The notes: generated by a model not told the origin, from the letters alone. A stretch of 64,000 bases of DNA from Elymus sibiricus (GCA_039707655.1 CM077667.1:154174642-154238641); one strand, 5' to 3'. Positions 35,466 through 47,884 are shown, counted from the stretch's first letter. A program made the numbers and translations.

Positions 35466-37923
35466 TTAATAAGGCCACTGGTGTTCCAGGGCCGACTTAT
35501 TTCCCTCTTGGAGACATAAGATTTCTTCTTTGATATCCTCTAGAGTATGAATTTTATTCAGGGATTTAGGTGCTAGTGGTACTGACCGTTATTCAACTGC
35601 TTGGGATTACTTTGAAATCCTCCTTGGTTCTTATGCTGATTGCCCTAGTTAGGATGTTGTCCATTGCCATTATTTCCCTCATGTTGAAAACTAGCCCCTG
35701 GGCCACCTTGTGACCCGCCAGGTCCATGTTGACCCGGGTGTCCACCACCATTGCCTCCTGAGTTATTCTGGAAAGCCTGGCTACGGAACTCTTGCATGAC
35801 ATAACAATTCTCCCAAGAGTGGCTAGCCGGCTTATCTTGGGTGTTGTGCTTAGGGCAAGGTGCTTTAAGCGCCTCCTCATAATTGCGAGGTTTATTCCCA
35901 TTGTAAGCGCCTCCGGGTCGACCGTTCCGGTGCTGGTTCTTGAAACATGTATTAGTGTTGGCCACAAAATCTGACCCGCCATCCGGCTGCTTCCTCTTAT
36001 TATTTTGAGCCCCCTGGTTGCCTCCTGGACCGTGCTGACCTTTCCCTCCTTCAGATTTTTTTACTTTGGAGGTCTTGTCCTCGTCTAAGTCGGGATCCTT
36101 CGTGCTATCTGACTCGGCATATCTGGTGAGGATGTCCATCAAGTCGCCCATGTCTTGTACCTTTCGCTTGAGCCGTCCAAGCTTCTGGACCAAAGGCTGA
36201 AAGTGACAGTTCTTTTCCAATATTAGGACTGCTTGAGCCGCCGTGATGCTGTCCGACGAGTGGATGATTTCAGTGACCCAGCGAGTCCAATGGTGAGCCG
36301 ACTCGTCTACTCGTTGAACGCAATGTTGTAGATCTACTATCGTCATAGGCTTCTTGAAGGTTCCTTGGAAATTCTTGATGAATCGCTCTTTCAACTCAGT
36401 CCATGTGTTGATGGAGTTAGGCGGCAAGTTTTTCAACCATGTCCGAGCCGGTCCTTCCAACATCATGGTTAAGTATTTAGCACACACAACATCGCTGACA
36501 TCAAGCATGTCCATTACCAACTCATAACTCTCAATCCAAGACGCTGGCTCAAGATCTGCCGTGTAGTTTGGCACATTACGAGGCCCCTTGAAATCTTTGG
36601 GCATGCACTCTGCGCGGAGCGCGGGGGATAAGCATGGTATACCAATCTTCCTACTGTTGGACCCAGGCCCCAAACTCGCCGGTTGAGGGTGAAGCTGCTA
36701 GATCGCTCGTGCTGCTACTTCTGCTTCTGCCTGTCGTGCACCTCTCGCAGCATCAACAACTGCTTGGGCGTCTGATGGCATGAGACGGGTTGAGAAACCC
36801 GAAGCTGCTGTCTTCGCCCACTGCTAGAGACAGCCGGGGACTCCACATGACGGCCTTTGCTAGCGTAGGGAGTGGAATGCATCCAATCCTGGGTGTACGA
36901 ATACTATGCCTGTTGTACCACAACAGTTTTGAGCATCTCGATGGCGTTTCTAGCTTCAACCCCAAGAGGGGAGTTTCCATTAATAGGCAATGCTTCCAAA
37001 TTCCGGGTTGCAGCCAACATGTTGTCAACAGGATTGGAGAAGTGGCCCCGTGGTGTCTGAAATCGCCGAGGCAGGGATTGAGCTGGCGGGGGTTGAGCCG
37101 GTTCCTCTTGCCGATTCCCGGGTTGCTGAATAGCTCCTGGTGTCTGTTGTGGGGTGTTAAAAAGCTGTTGTGGCTCAAGGTTCGGGGGGAGTCCACGGTG
37201 GCGTCTTCTTTCGTAAACCGCCTCCGATGCCTCTCTCTGAACTCCTAATCGCCAGGCCTCAGCCTTAAGGCGCTCCGTCTCTTGATGTATGCGAGCCTGC
37301 AGATCCGCCATCCGTGCGTTTTCAGCATCTATCTCCTTGTGTACCTCAATTATTTGACTATGCAATTTGGTTAGCTCCACATTGCGCTCTTCCTGGTGTT
37401 CCGCAGTGACCGGGGTATCCACGAGTTTTGCCATCTCGGCCATGAGATCAGCCATAGCTTGAGCCGGCATTTTAGTTGACCCGCCAGAACCTCCAGCTGT
37501 GGTCGGATCTAGAACCGCCGTAGCCCCGGCCATGTAGACGGCAACTTGGCGAGGCGACTCATTGTATTCCTCAGGTGCTTCGGTCTCCAATGAGCCACCA
37601 AGTCCGCCATCATAAAGAGGGCAGATTGAATCCGTATCTCATGTAGATGATGTGTCGTCCGAATTGACGAGGACGTCGCCGCTGGAGGCCGGCTCATCCG
37701 AAAGGCTGACCCCTTGTGTGAAGCCAACGAATACACGGCGAAGACGGCCCTGACGTTGATTGGATCGGGCGCTCCGAGCCGGCTCGTCGATGTCGATGTA
37801 GATGTCTGGCTCGGAAGTTTCTAACCCAATCTCTCCCGCGGGATGTTGTGACCCATGGCCGATCGGGTCATCCTCGACGCTCCAAGCCGGCTCGTAGATC
37901 CTGTCACGGTGGTTCTTGACCAT
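35466..37923 (-). pseudogene. gag: gag of element C, broken
   Basis: The start is probably ATG 37923 (MVKNHRDRIYEPAWSVEDDP). A TGA at 37639-37641 replaces Arg, and the same frame then continues to 36904. After a frame change, the core lies at 36673-35645: LEPASWIESYELVMDMLDVS, PARTWLKNLPPNSINTWTEL, RFIKNFQGTFKKP. A Gly/Gln-rich tail follows, with CPKHNTQDKPASHSWENC, a knuckle-like cysteine/histidine segment. A second frame change near 35640 leads to the end (about 35470). No protease follows. Confidence 0.82.
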
Positions 37924-37992
37924 ATGGTTCACCGCAAACTTCCCGAATCCTGATTGGATCCCCTTCGAAAACTCAACTCCACCGGGCGAGGG

Positions 37993-38010
37993 CCCCACGG
38001 TGGGCGCCAA
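37993..38010 (-). other. Primer binding site of element C
   Basis: The minus strand reads TTGGCGCCCACCGTGGGG one base from the right LTR. From memory this is the usual primer-site form of grass Tat elements. It sets the element's orientation. Confidence 0.75.
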
Positions 38011-38011
38011 C

Positions 38012-38565
38012 TGTCGTGGTTTTTTCAACCCGGCAGATGTCCTCATAACAGGACTTAGGTGTCAGGCCATTGCCGCTTGGTGGCGACTCGAAGGGGTTAA
38101 ACGAGAGAGAGAGAGTCGGGTTTACCCAGGTTCGGCCCCTCTGGTGGAGGTAATAGCCTACGTCCTGCTTTGTGTGTATTTGACGGATAGATCTCGATTA
38201 CAAGGGTGTAAAATCGCTAACCTAGCTATTGAGAGGTTGTAACTTAAGTCTTTCGGCCCTAGGGGCCTGCCTTTATATACAGGTCAAGCCCTAGGGTTTA
38301 CAATAGAGTCCGGGTCATATCGTGTCCCGTGACCTACGACATCTCTAACTTGTCTTGTATCTTAAGGAAACTTTAACCGACGTCTTTAGCTTCATGGGCC
38401 CTGAGCCGCCGTCTTCTGGTGTTGGGCCGCCCGGCGTCTTGGTCAGCCGCCACCTTACTTTTCTTGTACTTAGGACACGGCCCACCTTGAACTTGGTCAC
38501 AAGACTGTTGATATGTTGACCCGGCCCAGTAGGGCGGGTTATATCGTGGAGTTATATCCCCGACA
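38012..38565 (-). repeat. 5' LTR of element C (right)
   Basis: 554 bases. It has a minus-strand TATATAAAG at 38271-38280 and a short GA run at 38103-38115. It differs from the left LTR at about 20 positions by eye. Confidence 0.9.
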
Positions 38566-39104
38566 CATATGTTCGTATGGAACGCAACGATCACCGCGGC
38601 TGGGTGGACGTCTGGGATGTTGTGGTGCACGGGGCTGAACCTCTGGATGTACTTGTGGAGGGTCTCGCCGTCTCTCTGAGGAATCACATGCAAATCGCTG
38701 GGCTGCCCTGGAAGCTTATGGCCTCCATGGTATGCACCAACGAACTGGTTGCACAGATCCACCCAAGAGGAGATGGATCCTTCTGGCAAGTTCATCAACC
38801 AACTCCTCACATTGAGCTTTTGTGCCAATGGGAAGTAGTTGGCGAACACCTTTTCATCGCGTCCGCAACAGCTTCCACGGCTATGGTGTAGATGCCAAGG
38901 AACTTAGAAGGACCGATCTTGCCGTCATATTTGTCGGGCAGCCCAGGCTTGAAGGGTCCGCAGGAGGGCCAGCGGACTTGCCGCAGCTCGTGGGTGAACG
39001 CCGAGCAGCCTACCTCGTAGGGCAGGCTATCGGGCACCCCCGGCGTGGGCCCATCAACGGCTGGGTCCGCATGACCGTCGGATTGGTGGCGCGTCTGTCG
39101 GCGC
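38566..39104 (-). pseudogene. gag: gag core of Tat element D, piece 2
   Basis: The minus-strand frames at 39037-38807 and 38849-38570 overlap across a frameshift. They give FTHELRQVRWPSCGPFKPGL, KYDGKIGPSKFLGIYTIAVE, then LNVRSWLMNLPEGSISSWVD and GETLHKYIQRFSPVHHNIPD, a standard Tat gag core. It is cut by element E at 39104 (duplication GGCGC) and by element C at 38566 (CATAT). Confidence 0.83.
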
Positions 39105-40628
39105 TGATACGTCCATTTTGCATCATGCTTTTATATTGATATTTATTGCAGTATGGGCTGTTATTACACATTATGGTACAATACTTATGCCTTTTCTCTC
39201 TTATTTTACAAGGTTTACATGAAGAGGGAGAATGCCGGCAGCTGGAATTCTGGACTGGAAAAGGAGCAAATATGAGAGACCTATTCTGCACAACTCCAAA
39301 AGTCCTGAAAAGTTACGGAGCATTATTTGGAATATATAAAAAATATTGGGAGAAAGAAATACCAGAGGGGACCAACCAAGAGGCCACAAGCCTGGGGGGC
39401 GCGCCCTACCCCCCAGGGCGCACCCCTGTGGCTTGTGGGCCCCCTGGCAGCCCTCCGGTGCCCATCTTCTGCTATATGGAGGGTTTTGACCTGGAAAAAG
39501 TCATAAGAGAGCTTTCGGGACGAAGCGCCGCCGTCTCGAGGCGGAACCTGGGCAGAAGCAATCTAGGGCTCCGACGGAGCTGTTCTGCCGGGGAAACTTC
39601 CCTCCCGGAGGGGGAAATCGAAGCCATCGTCATCACCAACGATCCTCTCATCGAGAGGGGGTCAATCTCCATCAACATCTTCACCAGCACCATCTCCTCT
39701 CCAAACCCTAGTTCATCTCTTGTATCCGATCTTAGTCTCAGAACCTCAGATTGGTACCTGTGGGTTGCTAGTAGTGTTGATTACTCCTTGTAGTTGATGC
39801 TAGTTGGTTTACTTGGTGGAAGATCATATGTTCAGATCCTTAATGATAATTAATACCCCTCTGATTATGAACATGAATATGCTTTGTGAGTAGTTACATT
39901 TGTTCCCGAGGACATGGGATAAGTCTTGTTATAAGTAATCATGTGAATTTGGTATTCGTTCGATATTTTGATGAGATGTATGTTGTCTTTCCTCTAGTGG
40001 TGTTATGTGAACGTCGACTACATGACACTTCACCATTATTTGGGCCTAGGGGAAGGCATTGGGAAGTAATAAGTAGATGATGGGTTGCTAGAGTGACAGA
40101 AGCTTAAACCCTAGTTTATGCGTTGCTTCGTAAGGGGCTGATTTGGATCCATATGTTTCATGCTATGGTTAGATTTATCTTAATTCTTCTTTCGTAGTTT
40201 CGGATGCTTGCGAGAGAGGTTAATCATAAGTGGGAGGCTTGTCCAAGTAAGGGCAGCACCCAAGCACCGGACCACCCACATATCAAATTATCAAAGTAAC
40301 GAACGCGAATCATATGAGCATGATGAAAACTAGCTTGACAGAAATTCCGATGTGTCCTCGGGAGCGCTTTGCTTTATATAAGAGTTTGTCCAGTCTTGTC
40401 CTTTGCTACAAAAAGGATTGGGCCACCTTGCTGCACCTTTGCTACATTTTTTACTTGCTACCCGTTATGAATTATCTTATCACAAAACTATCTGTTACCG
40501 ATAATTTCAGTGCTTGCAGAGAATACCTTATTGAAAACTGCTTGTCATTTCCTTCTGCTCCTCGTTGGGTTCGACACTCTTACTTATCGAAAGGACTACG
40601 ATAGATCCCCTATACTTGTGGGTTATCA
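39105..40628 (+). repeat. 5' LTR of element E
   Basis: It starts TGATACGTCC and ends GGTTATCA. A TATA-like ctatatgg is at 39472-39479, and a GC-rich inverted box (ggggcgcgcc and cccccagggcg) lies near 39396-39425. In the first 430 bases it differs from the 3' LTR at about 15 positions by eye. Confidence 0.93.
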
Positions 40629-40639
40629 AGACTCTTTTC

Positions 40640-40657
40640 TGGCGCCATTGTCGGGGA
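40640..40657 (+). other. Primer binding site of element E (tRNA-Asp)
   Basis: TGGCGCCATTGTCGGGGA, 11 bases after the LTR. It is complementary to the tRNA-Asp 3' end with two differences from the perfect form. Confidence 0.8.
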
Positions 40658-40734
40658 GTGAAGCGCCTTTGGTGAGTGGAATTTGGTAAGGAAAAATTTA
40701 TATAGTGTGCTGAAATTTACTGTCTCTTGTTACT

Positions 40735-41577
40735 ATGGAAAATAATCCTTTGAGGGGCTTGTTCGGGGTATCTTCACCTCGACCGGAAGCACAAAGAGTT
40801 GCTCCTCAACCTACTGAACCTACTGAAAATATTTATTATGAAATTCCTTCGGGTATGATAGAGAAACTGCTAGCTAATCATTATGCAGGAGATGGAACAC
40901 TACATCTTGATTTGCACCTGATCTATGTGGATGAAGTTTGTGGATTATTTAAGCTTGCAGGTTTGCCCGAGGATGATGTCAAGAAGAAGGTCTTTCCTTT
41001 ATCTTTGAAGGAGAAGGCATTGACATGTTATAGGCTATGTGATGATATTGGATCATGGAACTACAACCGATTGAAATTGGAATTTCATCAGAAGTTTTAT
41101 CCTATGCATCTGGTTCATCGTGATCGGAATTATATTTATAATTTTTGGCCTCATGAAGGAGAAAGTATCTGTCAAGCTTGGGGGAGGCTTAAGTCAATGT
41201 TATATTCATGCCCCAATCATGAGCTCTCAAGAGAAATTATTATTCAGAATTTTTATGCTCGGCTTTCTCGTAATGATCAATCCATGCTCGATACTTCTTG
41301 TGCTGGTTCCTTTATGAAGAAAGATATTGAATTCAAATGGGATTTATTGGAAATAATTAAACGCAACTCTGAAGATTGGGAACTCGACGAGGGTAAGTAG
41401 TCAGGTATAAACCTTAAGTTTGATTGTGTTAAATCCTTTATAGACACCGATGCTTTTCGTGAATTTAGCACTAAATATGGACTTGACTGTGAGATAGTAG
41501 CTTCTTTCTGTGAATCATTTGCTGCTCGTGTTGATCTCCCTAAGGAGAAGTGGTTTAAATATCATCCTCCCATTGAA
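40735..41577 (+). pseudogene. gag: gag of element E, one internal stop
   Basis: The ATG at 40735 starts MENNPLRGLFGVSSPRPEAQ. The core includes GLFKLAGLPEDDVKKKVFPL, LTCYRLCDDIGSWNYNRLKL and NFYARLSRNDQSMLDTSCAG. A TAG at 41398-41400 stands where element A has a sense codon; the frame then continues (CVKSFIDTDAFREFSTKYGL). No CX2CX4HX4C knuckle was seen up to the protease. Apart from this stop the reading is intact, so the damage is recent or single. Confidence 0.87.
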
Positions 41578-42291
41578 GTGAAAGTAGTTGAACCTATTAA
41601 AGTTGAAGAAGAAACTATTATTTATAATGTTGATCCTGTTATTCCTGCTGCTTATATTGAGAAACCACCTTTCCCTGTTAGAATAAAGGAACATGCTAAA
41701 GCTTCAACTGTGGTTCGTAAGAGCTATGTTAGAACACCTACACCCCCTGAACAAATTAAAGTTGAACCAAGTATTGCTATGGTTAAAGATCTCTTGGTTG
41801 ATAATATTGATGGGCATGTTATTCATTTCTGTGATGAAGCTGCTAGAATTGCTAGACCTGATACTAAAGATAAACATAGACCTATTGTTGGCATGCCTGT
41901 TGTTTCTGTTAAAAAAGGAGATCATTGTTATCATGGCTTATGTGATGTGGGTGCTAGTGTGAGTGCAATTCCCTTTACCTTATACCAAGAAATTATGAAT
42001 GATATTGCACCTGCTGAAATAGAAGATATTGATGTTACCATTAAGCTTGCTAATAGAGATACTATAGCACCAGTTGGGATTGTTAGAGATGTTGAAGTCT
42101 TGTGTGGGAAAATAAAATATCCTACTGATTTTCTTGTTCTTGGTTCCCCACAAGATGATTTTTGTCCCATTATATTTGGTAGGCCTTTCTTGAATACTGT
42201 TAATGCTAAGATAGATTGTGAGAAAGAAACTGTTACTGTAAGTTTTGGGGATGTGTCCCATGAGTTTAATTTCTCTAAATTTCGTAGATAA
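41578..42291 (+). pseudogene. pol: Protease of element E, ends at a premature stop
   Basis: Continues the gag frame. The active site is HGLCDVGASVSAIPF (Asp and Gly kept), and the second half is CPIIFGRPFLNTVNA. A TAA at 42289-42291 replaces a Gln codon present in element A. The linker before it is Pro/Val-rich (PPFPVRIKEHAKASTVVRKS). Confidence 0.86.
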
Positions 42292-44060
42292 CCCCATGAT
42301 AAAGAATTGCCTAGTAAGGATGAAATTATTGGTCTTGCTTCTATTGCTGTACCTCCCACTGATCCCTTAGAACAATATTTGCTAGACCATGAAAACGATA
42401 TGCATATGAATGAAAGGAATGAAATAGATAAGATTTTCTTTGATCAGCATCCTATTTTGAAACACAACTTGCCTGTTGAAATACTTGGGGATCCTCCTCC
42501 ACCCAAGGGTGATCCCGTGTTTGAGCTTAAACAATTACCGGATACTCTGAAATATGCTTATCTTGATGAAAAGAAGATATATCCTATTATTATTAGTGCT
42601 AACCTTTCAGAGCATGAAGAAAAGAGATTATTGAAAACTCTGAAGAAGCACCGTGCTGCTATTGGATATACTCTTGATGATCTTAAGGGCATTAGCCCCA
42701 CTCTATGTCAGCATAAAATTAATATGGAGCCTGATGCTAAACCAGTTGTTGATCACCAACGACGGTTAAATCCTAAAATGAAAGAAGTGGTAAGAAATGA
42801 AATATTAAAGCTTCTGGAGGCAGGTATAATTTATCCTATTGCTGATAGTAGATGGGTTAGTCCCGTTCGTTGTGTCCCTAAGAAGGGAGGTATTATCGTT
42901 GTTCCTAATGATAAAAATGAATTGATCCCGCAAAGAATTGTTACGGGATATAGAATGGTAATTGATTTTAGGAAATTAAATAAAGCTACTAGGAAAGATC
43001 ATTATCCTCTACCTTTTTTTGATCAAATGCTAGAAAGACTATCCAAACACACACACACTTTTGCTTTCTAGATGGTTATTCTGGTTTCTCTCAAATACCT
43101 GTGTCAAAAGAGGACCAAGAGAAGACCATTTTTACTTATCCTTTCGGTACCTTTGCTTATACACGTATGCCTTTTGGTTTATGCAATGCACCTGCCACCT
43201 TTCAAAGATGTATGACTGCTATATTCTCTGACTTTTGTGAAAAGATTGTTGAGGTTTTCATGGATGATTTCTCCGTTTACGGAACTTCTTTTGATGATTG
43301 CTTGAGCAACCTTGATCGAGTTTTGCAGAGATGTGAAGAAACTAATCTTGTCTTGAATTGGGAGAAGTGCCACTTTATGGTTAATGAGGGTATTGTCTTG
43401 GGACACAAAATCTCCGAAAGAGGTATTGAAGTTGATAAATCTAAAGTTGATGCTATTGAAAAAATGACGTGCCCTACGGATATCAGAGGTATAAGAAGTT
43501 TCCTTGGTCATGTTGTTTTCTATAGGAGATTTATTAAAGACTTCTCTAAAATTTCTAGGCCTCTTACTAATCTCTTGCAAAAAGATATTCCTTTTGTTTT
43601 TTATGATGATTGTGTAGAAGCCTTTGAAATCCTTAAGAAAGCCTTGATTTCTGCACCTGTTGTTCAACCACCTGATTGGAACCTACCCTTTGAAATCATG
43701 TGTGACGCTAGTGATTATGCCGTTGGTGCTGTTCTAGGACAAAGAGTTGATAAGAAATTGAATGTTATCCATTATGCTAGTAAAACTCTAGACAGTGCTC
43801 AAAGAAACTATGCTACCACTGAAAAGGAATTTTTAGCTATTGTGTTTGCATGTGATAAGTTCAGACCTTATATTGTTGATTCCAAAGTAACTGTTCACAC
43901 TGATCATGCTGCTATTAAATATCTTATGGAAAAGAAAGATGCTAAACCTAGACTTATTAGATGGGTTCTTTTGCTACAAGAATTTGATTTGCATATTATT
44001 GATAGAAAGGGAGTTGAGAACCCCATAGCAGACAACTTGTCTAGGTTAGAAAATGTTCTT
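42292..44060 (+). pseudogene. pol: Reverse transcriptase and RNase H of element E, one frameshift
   Basis: The first part (42307-43071) gives the fingers and start of the palm. The (CA)n run at 43046-43058 is longer than in element A, shifting the frame into TAG at 43069. The rest is open from about 43056: [35 protein letters not shown] (catalytic DD) and the RNase H region [54 protein letters not shown]. All motifs intact. Confidence 0.9.
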
Positions 44061-45473
44061 GATGACCCACTACCTATTGATGATAGCTTTCCTGATGAAC
44101 AATTAGCTGTCATAAATGCTTCACGTAATGCTCCATGGTATGCTGATTATGCTAATTACATTGTTGCTAAATTTATACCGCCTAGTTTCACTTACCAACA
44201 AAAGAAAAAGATCTTCTATGATTTAAGACATTACTTTTGGGATGATCCACACCTTTATAAAGAAGGAGTAGATGGTGTTATTAGACGTTGTGTACCTGAG
44301 CATGAACAGGAACAGATCCTACACAAGTGTCACTCCGAGGCCTACAGAGGACACCACGCTGGAGATAGAACTGCACACAAGGTATTACAATCTGGTTTTT
44401 ATTGGCCTACTCTCTTCAAGGATGCTCGTAAGTTTGTCTTGTCTTGTGATGAATGTCAAAGAATTGGTAATATTAGTAGACGTCAGGAAATGCCTATGAA
44501 TTACTCACTTGTTATTGAACCATTTGATGTTTGGGGTTTTGATTATATGGGACCTTTCCCAAAGTCCAACGGGTATACTCATATTCTAGTTGCTGTTGAT
44601 TATGTTACTAAGTGGGTAGAAGCTATTCCAACTAGTAGTGCTGATCATAACACTTCTATTAAAATGCTTAAAGAAGTTGTTTTCCCTAGATTTGGAGTCC
44701 CAAGATATTTAGTGACTGATGGTGGTTCACACTTTATTCATGGTGCTTTCCGTAAATTGCTTGCTAAGTATGATGTTAATCATAGAATTGCATCTCCATA
44801 TCATCCTCAGTCTAGTGGTCAAGTAGAATTAAGCAATAGAGAAATTAAATTGATCTTGCAAAAGACTGTTAATAGATCTAGAAAGAATTGGTCTAAGAAA
44901 CTTGATGATGCATTATGGGCTTATAGAACTGCTTACAAAAACCCTATGGGTATGTCTCCGTATAAAATGGTTTATGGTAAAGCATGTCACTTACCTCTAG
45001 AACTAGAACATAAAGCTTATTGGGCAATCAAAGAGCTTAACTATGATTTCAAACTTGCTGGTGAGAAGAGGTTATTTGACATTAGCTCACTTGATGAATG
45101 GAGAACCCAGGCCTATGAGAATGCCAAGTTGTTTAAAGAAAAGGTTAAGAGATGGCATGATAAAAGGATACAAGAGCGTGAATTCAATGTAGGTGACCAT
45201 GTCTTGCTATACAATTCTCGTTTAAGATTTTTTGCAGGAAAACTTCTCTCTAAATGGGAAGGGCCTTACATTACCGAGGAAGTATATCGTTCCGGTGCCA
45301 TCAAGATCAACAACGCCGAAGGCACAAATCCGAAGGTGGTAAACGGGCAAAGAATCAAACATTATATCTCAGGTACTCCTATAAATGTTGAAACCAATAT
45401 TATCAATACCATAACTCCGAAGGAATACATTAGGGAGACCTACCAGAACGTTTCAGACTCCGAAAAGGAATAG
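44061..45473 (+). CDS. pol: Integrase domain of element E, uninterrupted
   Basis: Part of the open frame 43101-45473. The zinc-binding segment is [13 protein letters not shown] with SCDECQR. The catalytic residues lie in [21 protein letters not shown] and [13 protein letters not shown]. The C-terminal domain has [20 protein letters not shown] and ends in [10 protein letters not shown]. It would be translated only as part of the Gag-Pol polyprotein, which the upstream lesions prevent. It is the best preserved integrase in the window. Confidence 0.9.
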   Translation, partial: DDPLPIDDSFPDEQLAVINASRNAPWYADYANYIVAKFIPPSFTYQQKKKIFYDLRHYFWDDPHLYKEGVDGVIRRCVPEHEQEQILHKCHSEAYRGHHAGDRTAHKVLQSGFYWPTLFKDARKFVLSCDECQRIGNISRRQEMPMNYSLVIEPFDVWGFDYMGPFPKSNGYTHILVAVDYVTKWVEAIPTSSADHNTSIKMLKEVVFPRFGVPRYLVTDGGSHFIHGAFRKLLAKYDVNHRIASPYHPQSSGQVELSNREIKLILQKTVNRSRKNWSKKLDDALWAYRTAYKNPMGMSPYKMVYGKACHLPLELEHKAYWAIKELNYDFKLAGEKRLFDISSLDEWRTQAYENAKLFKEKVKRWHDKRIQEREFNVGDHVLLYNSRLRFFAGKLLSKWEGPYITEEVYRSGAIKINNAEGTNPKVVNGQRIKHYISGTPINVETNIINTITPKEYIRETYQNVSDSEKE

Positions 45474-45801
45474 GTATGTGGTACGGTAAGCAAACCGACT
45501 CCAAAACTTTTCCAATATCAATTTTCCCCATTTTGGAATATTTAATAAATTAGGAAAATTTAAAGTAGTCCGAAAAGTGCACGAGGAGGCGACAAGACAG
45601 GGGGGCGTGCCCTACCCCCCTGGGCGCGCCCCTGTGGCTTGTGGCCACCCCGTGTACCCTCCGGACTCCGTTTTCTTGTAGAATACTCCTGTTGGTTGGT
45701 AAAAAAATCATTATATAATCTCCCGAAGGTTTTGACCTTCGTATCACAACAATATCTCCTGTTTTTGTTTCGAGTTGTTTTCCGGACAGATTTAGATCGC
45801 C

Positions 45802-46326
45802 ATGACGTTCCCAAGTGCTTCGAAGGACAAGTTCTTCGAGAAGGTCATCAACCCCTACCTTGCGGAGGTGCTGCGACACCCTCAAACCATTGAGATGCGT
45901 GAGGGGGTGCTGCACATCCGTGATGTTGAGGGGCCAAAGAAGACCGGAAGCGTGGAGACAAGGCTCGAAGCAATGGAGCAGCAAGTCTTCAAGTGCCAAG
46001 GGATGGAGGAACGTGGACTCAATGCCAATCACATGATGATCGCAGAGTTTACCCATATGCACAAGATGGATGCCAAGGAAATTGGGGAGGACATCTTCAA
46101 GATTTACGAGAAAATCGAGCATCTCCAAGCCCATATCTATGACCTGCAAAACCAAAACTGTGAGTATGAATACAGATTTAAGAGAATGAGTTTTGCTGCA
46201 GATTTGAGGATCCCGAAGACTCGTTCATCTTTTTACGATGGTGAGCCTATGCCTTGGAAGACGGAGGACAAGCCTCCAACCTCATCAACAACTCCAACAT
46301 CACCACCTCAGAAGAAAGACAACTAA
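45802..46326 (+). CDS. Extra ORF of element E after pol, 174 aa, function unknown
   Basis: The ATG at 45802 starts MTFPSASKDKFFEKVINPYL. A helix-rich middle follows (VETRLEAMEQQVFKCQGMEE, IYEKIEHLQAHIYDLQNQNC), a likely coiled coil, then a Pro/Thr/Ser-rich tail ending SPPQKKDN. It is uninterrupted, in contrast to the pol lesions. No signal peptide or membrane span was seen, so an envelope role is not supported. About 330 bases of leader separate it from pol, so it may need its own spliced RNA. It corresponds in place, but hardly in sequence, to 12280-12699 in element A. Confidence 0.65.
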   Translation: MTFPSASKDKFFEKVINPYLAEVLRHPQTIEMREGVLHIRDVEGPKKTGSVETRLEAMEQQVFKCQGMEERGLNANHMMIAEFTHMHKMDAKEIGEDIFKIYEKIEHLQAHIYDLQNQNCEYEYRFKRMSFAADLRIPKTRSSFYDGEPMPWKTEDKPPTSSTTPTSPPQKKDN

Positions 46327-46361
46327 ACACATGGGCATGGGCACTCCCCTTGGCTTGTGCC

Positions 46362-46379
46362 AAGCTTGGGGGAGGTGCC
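46362..46379 (+). other. Internal purine-tract copy of element E
   Basis: AAGCTTGGGGGAGGTGCC, about 1.5 kb before the LTR-adjacent tract at 47885. It is the same as 12735-12752 in element A. Confidence 0.6.
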
Positions 46380-47884
46380 CCGGTATCGTATCACCATCAC
46401 ATCTTTTACTTTTATCGTTTTTCTTAGTTCGATCCTTTTGGTTATATCTTGATCTAGTAGAATAAAGTTTTTTGTGTGATCTAGTTTTGAGTTTTGCTTT
46501 ATGTTCCCCCTATGTAAGCGAGTCCGAGAGTTATATAATAAAAAGTAGTTTTGAGTTGAGGGCTTTGCTTGCTTGCTATGATCTTGAGAAAAAGAAATAG
46601 AAAGAAGAATAGAATAAAAGCAAAGAATATATATGATGATCTTATGGGGAGTGATGACTTCACATATAAGAAGTATGTCGATTGAAATTTGTTGTGAGCT
46701 GACAAACATAGCGATTGGTCATTGTTGCAATTAAAAGAAAGTAATAAAGAAACAGAGGTTCACATATAAATATATTATATTGGACATCTTTTATGATTGT
46801 GAGCACTCATTAAAATATTATATCCTAAGAAGTTGATGTTGGACAAGGAACACAACATAATGGGTTATGTTTACTTATTTCCGAATTGAAGTTATATGGT
46901 TATAGATCCTTTAACATGTGACACTTGCTTCCACCCCATATCAGCCAAAACTTCCGCACCAAGTAGAGATACTACTTGTGCATCCAAACACCCTCAACCC
47001 AGTTTTGCCATGAGAGTCCACCATACCTACCTATGGATTGAGTAAGATCCTTCAAGTAAGTTGTCATCGGTGCAAGCAATAAAAATTGCTCTCTAAATAT
47101 GTATGATCTATTAGTGCGAGGAAAATAAACTTTATACGAACATGTGATATGGAAGAAATAAAAGCGACAGACTGCATAATAAAGTTATTTATCACAAGCG
47201 GCAATATAAAGTGACGTTCTTTTGCATTAAGAGATTGCGCATCCAACTATAAAGGCGCATGACAACCTCTGCTTCCCTCTGCGAAGGGCCTATCTGTTAC
47301 TTTTAATTTCTAGTACTTACCTTTATGCAAGAGTCATGGTGATCTTCACCACTTCCTATATTTCGCCTTTCTCTCTTGGCAAGCATCATGTGTGTGGGGA
47401 ATGATATAGATACATATATCCACTCGGATGTGGGTGATCATGAGTTATTTCTGTTGACATTACCCTTGAGGTAAATAGTTGGGAGGCAAAAATATAAGCC
47501 CCTATCTTTCTCTGTGTCCAATTGAAGCTTTGACCTCATAAGTACCGCGTGAGTGTTAGCAATTATGAAAGACTAAAAGATGATTGAGTATGTGGATTTG
47601 CTTTATAAGCTCTTATATTGACTCTTTCCGATGTTATGATAAATTGCAATTGCTTCAATGACTGAGATCATAGTTTGTTGGTTCTCAATAGAGTTCTTGA
47701 TTCATACGTTACCTTGTGAGTGAATTGTTACTCTAGTATAAGAAATTATATATCAATAAGTATTGCTGTTCTAAAGATGATCATGATGCTCTCATGTCCG
47801 TATTTTATTTTATCGACACCTCTATCTCTAAACATGTGGACATATTTATCGATTTCGGCTTTCGCTTGAGGTCAAGCGAGGTCT
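46380..47884 (+). other. Non-coding 3' region of element E
   Basis: AT-rich, no coding frame. Close match to the two halves of the same region in element A (12753-13540 and 24015-24709). It lies between the two purine tracts. Confidence 0.7.

Larger units (their letters stand above)
28552..38565 (-). mobile_element. Non-autonomous Tat Gypsy retrotransposon C (gag and antisense ORF, no pol)
   Basis: It is flanked by CATAT (28547-28551 and 38566-38570). The LTRs are 560 and 554 bases, starting TGTCGTGG and ending CCCCGACA. The primer site next to the right LTR sets the minus orientation. Inside are gag and an antisense multi-exon gene; no protease, RT, RNase H or integrase was found in the 8.9-kb internal region. 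It would need enzymes from another element. A solo LTR sits inside at 33442-34034. Confidence 0.88.

Noticed and set aside
45802..46326. Envelope gene of an endogenous retrovirus
   Set aside because: The position after pol fits, but there is no signal peptide, membrane span or cleavage site.
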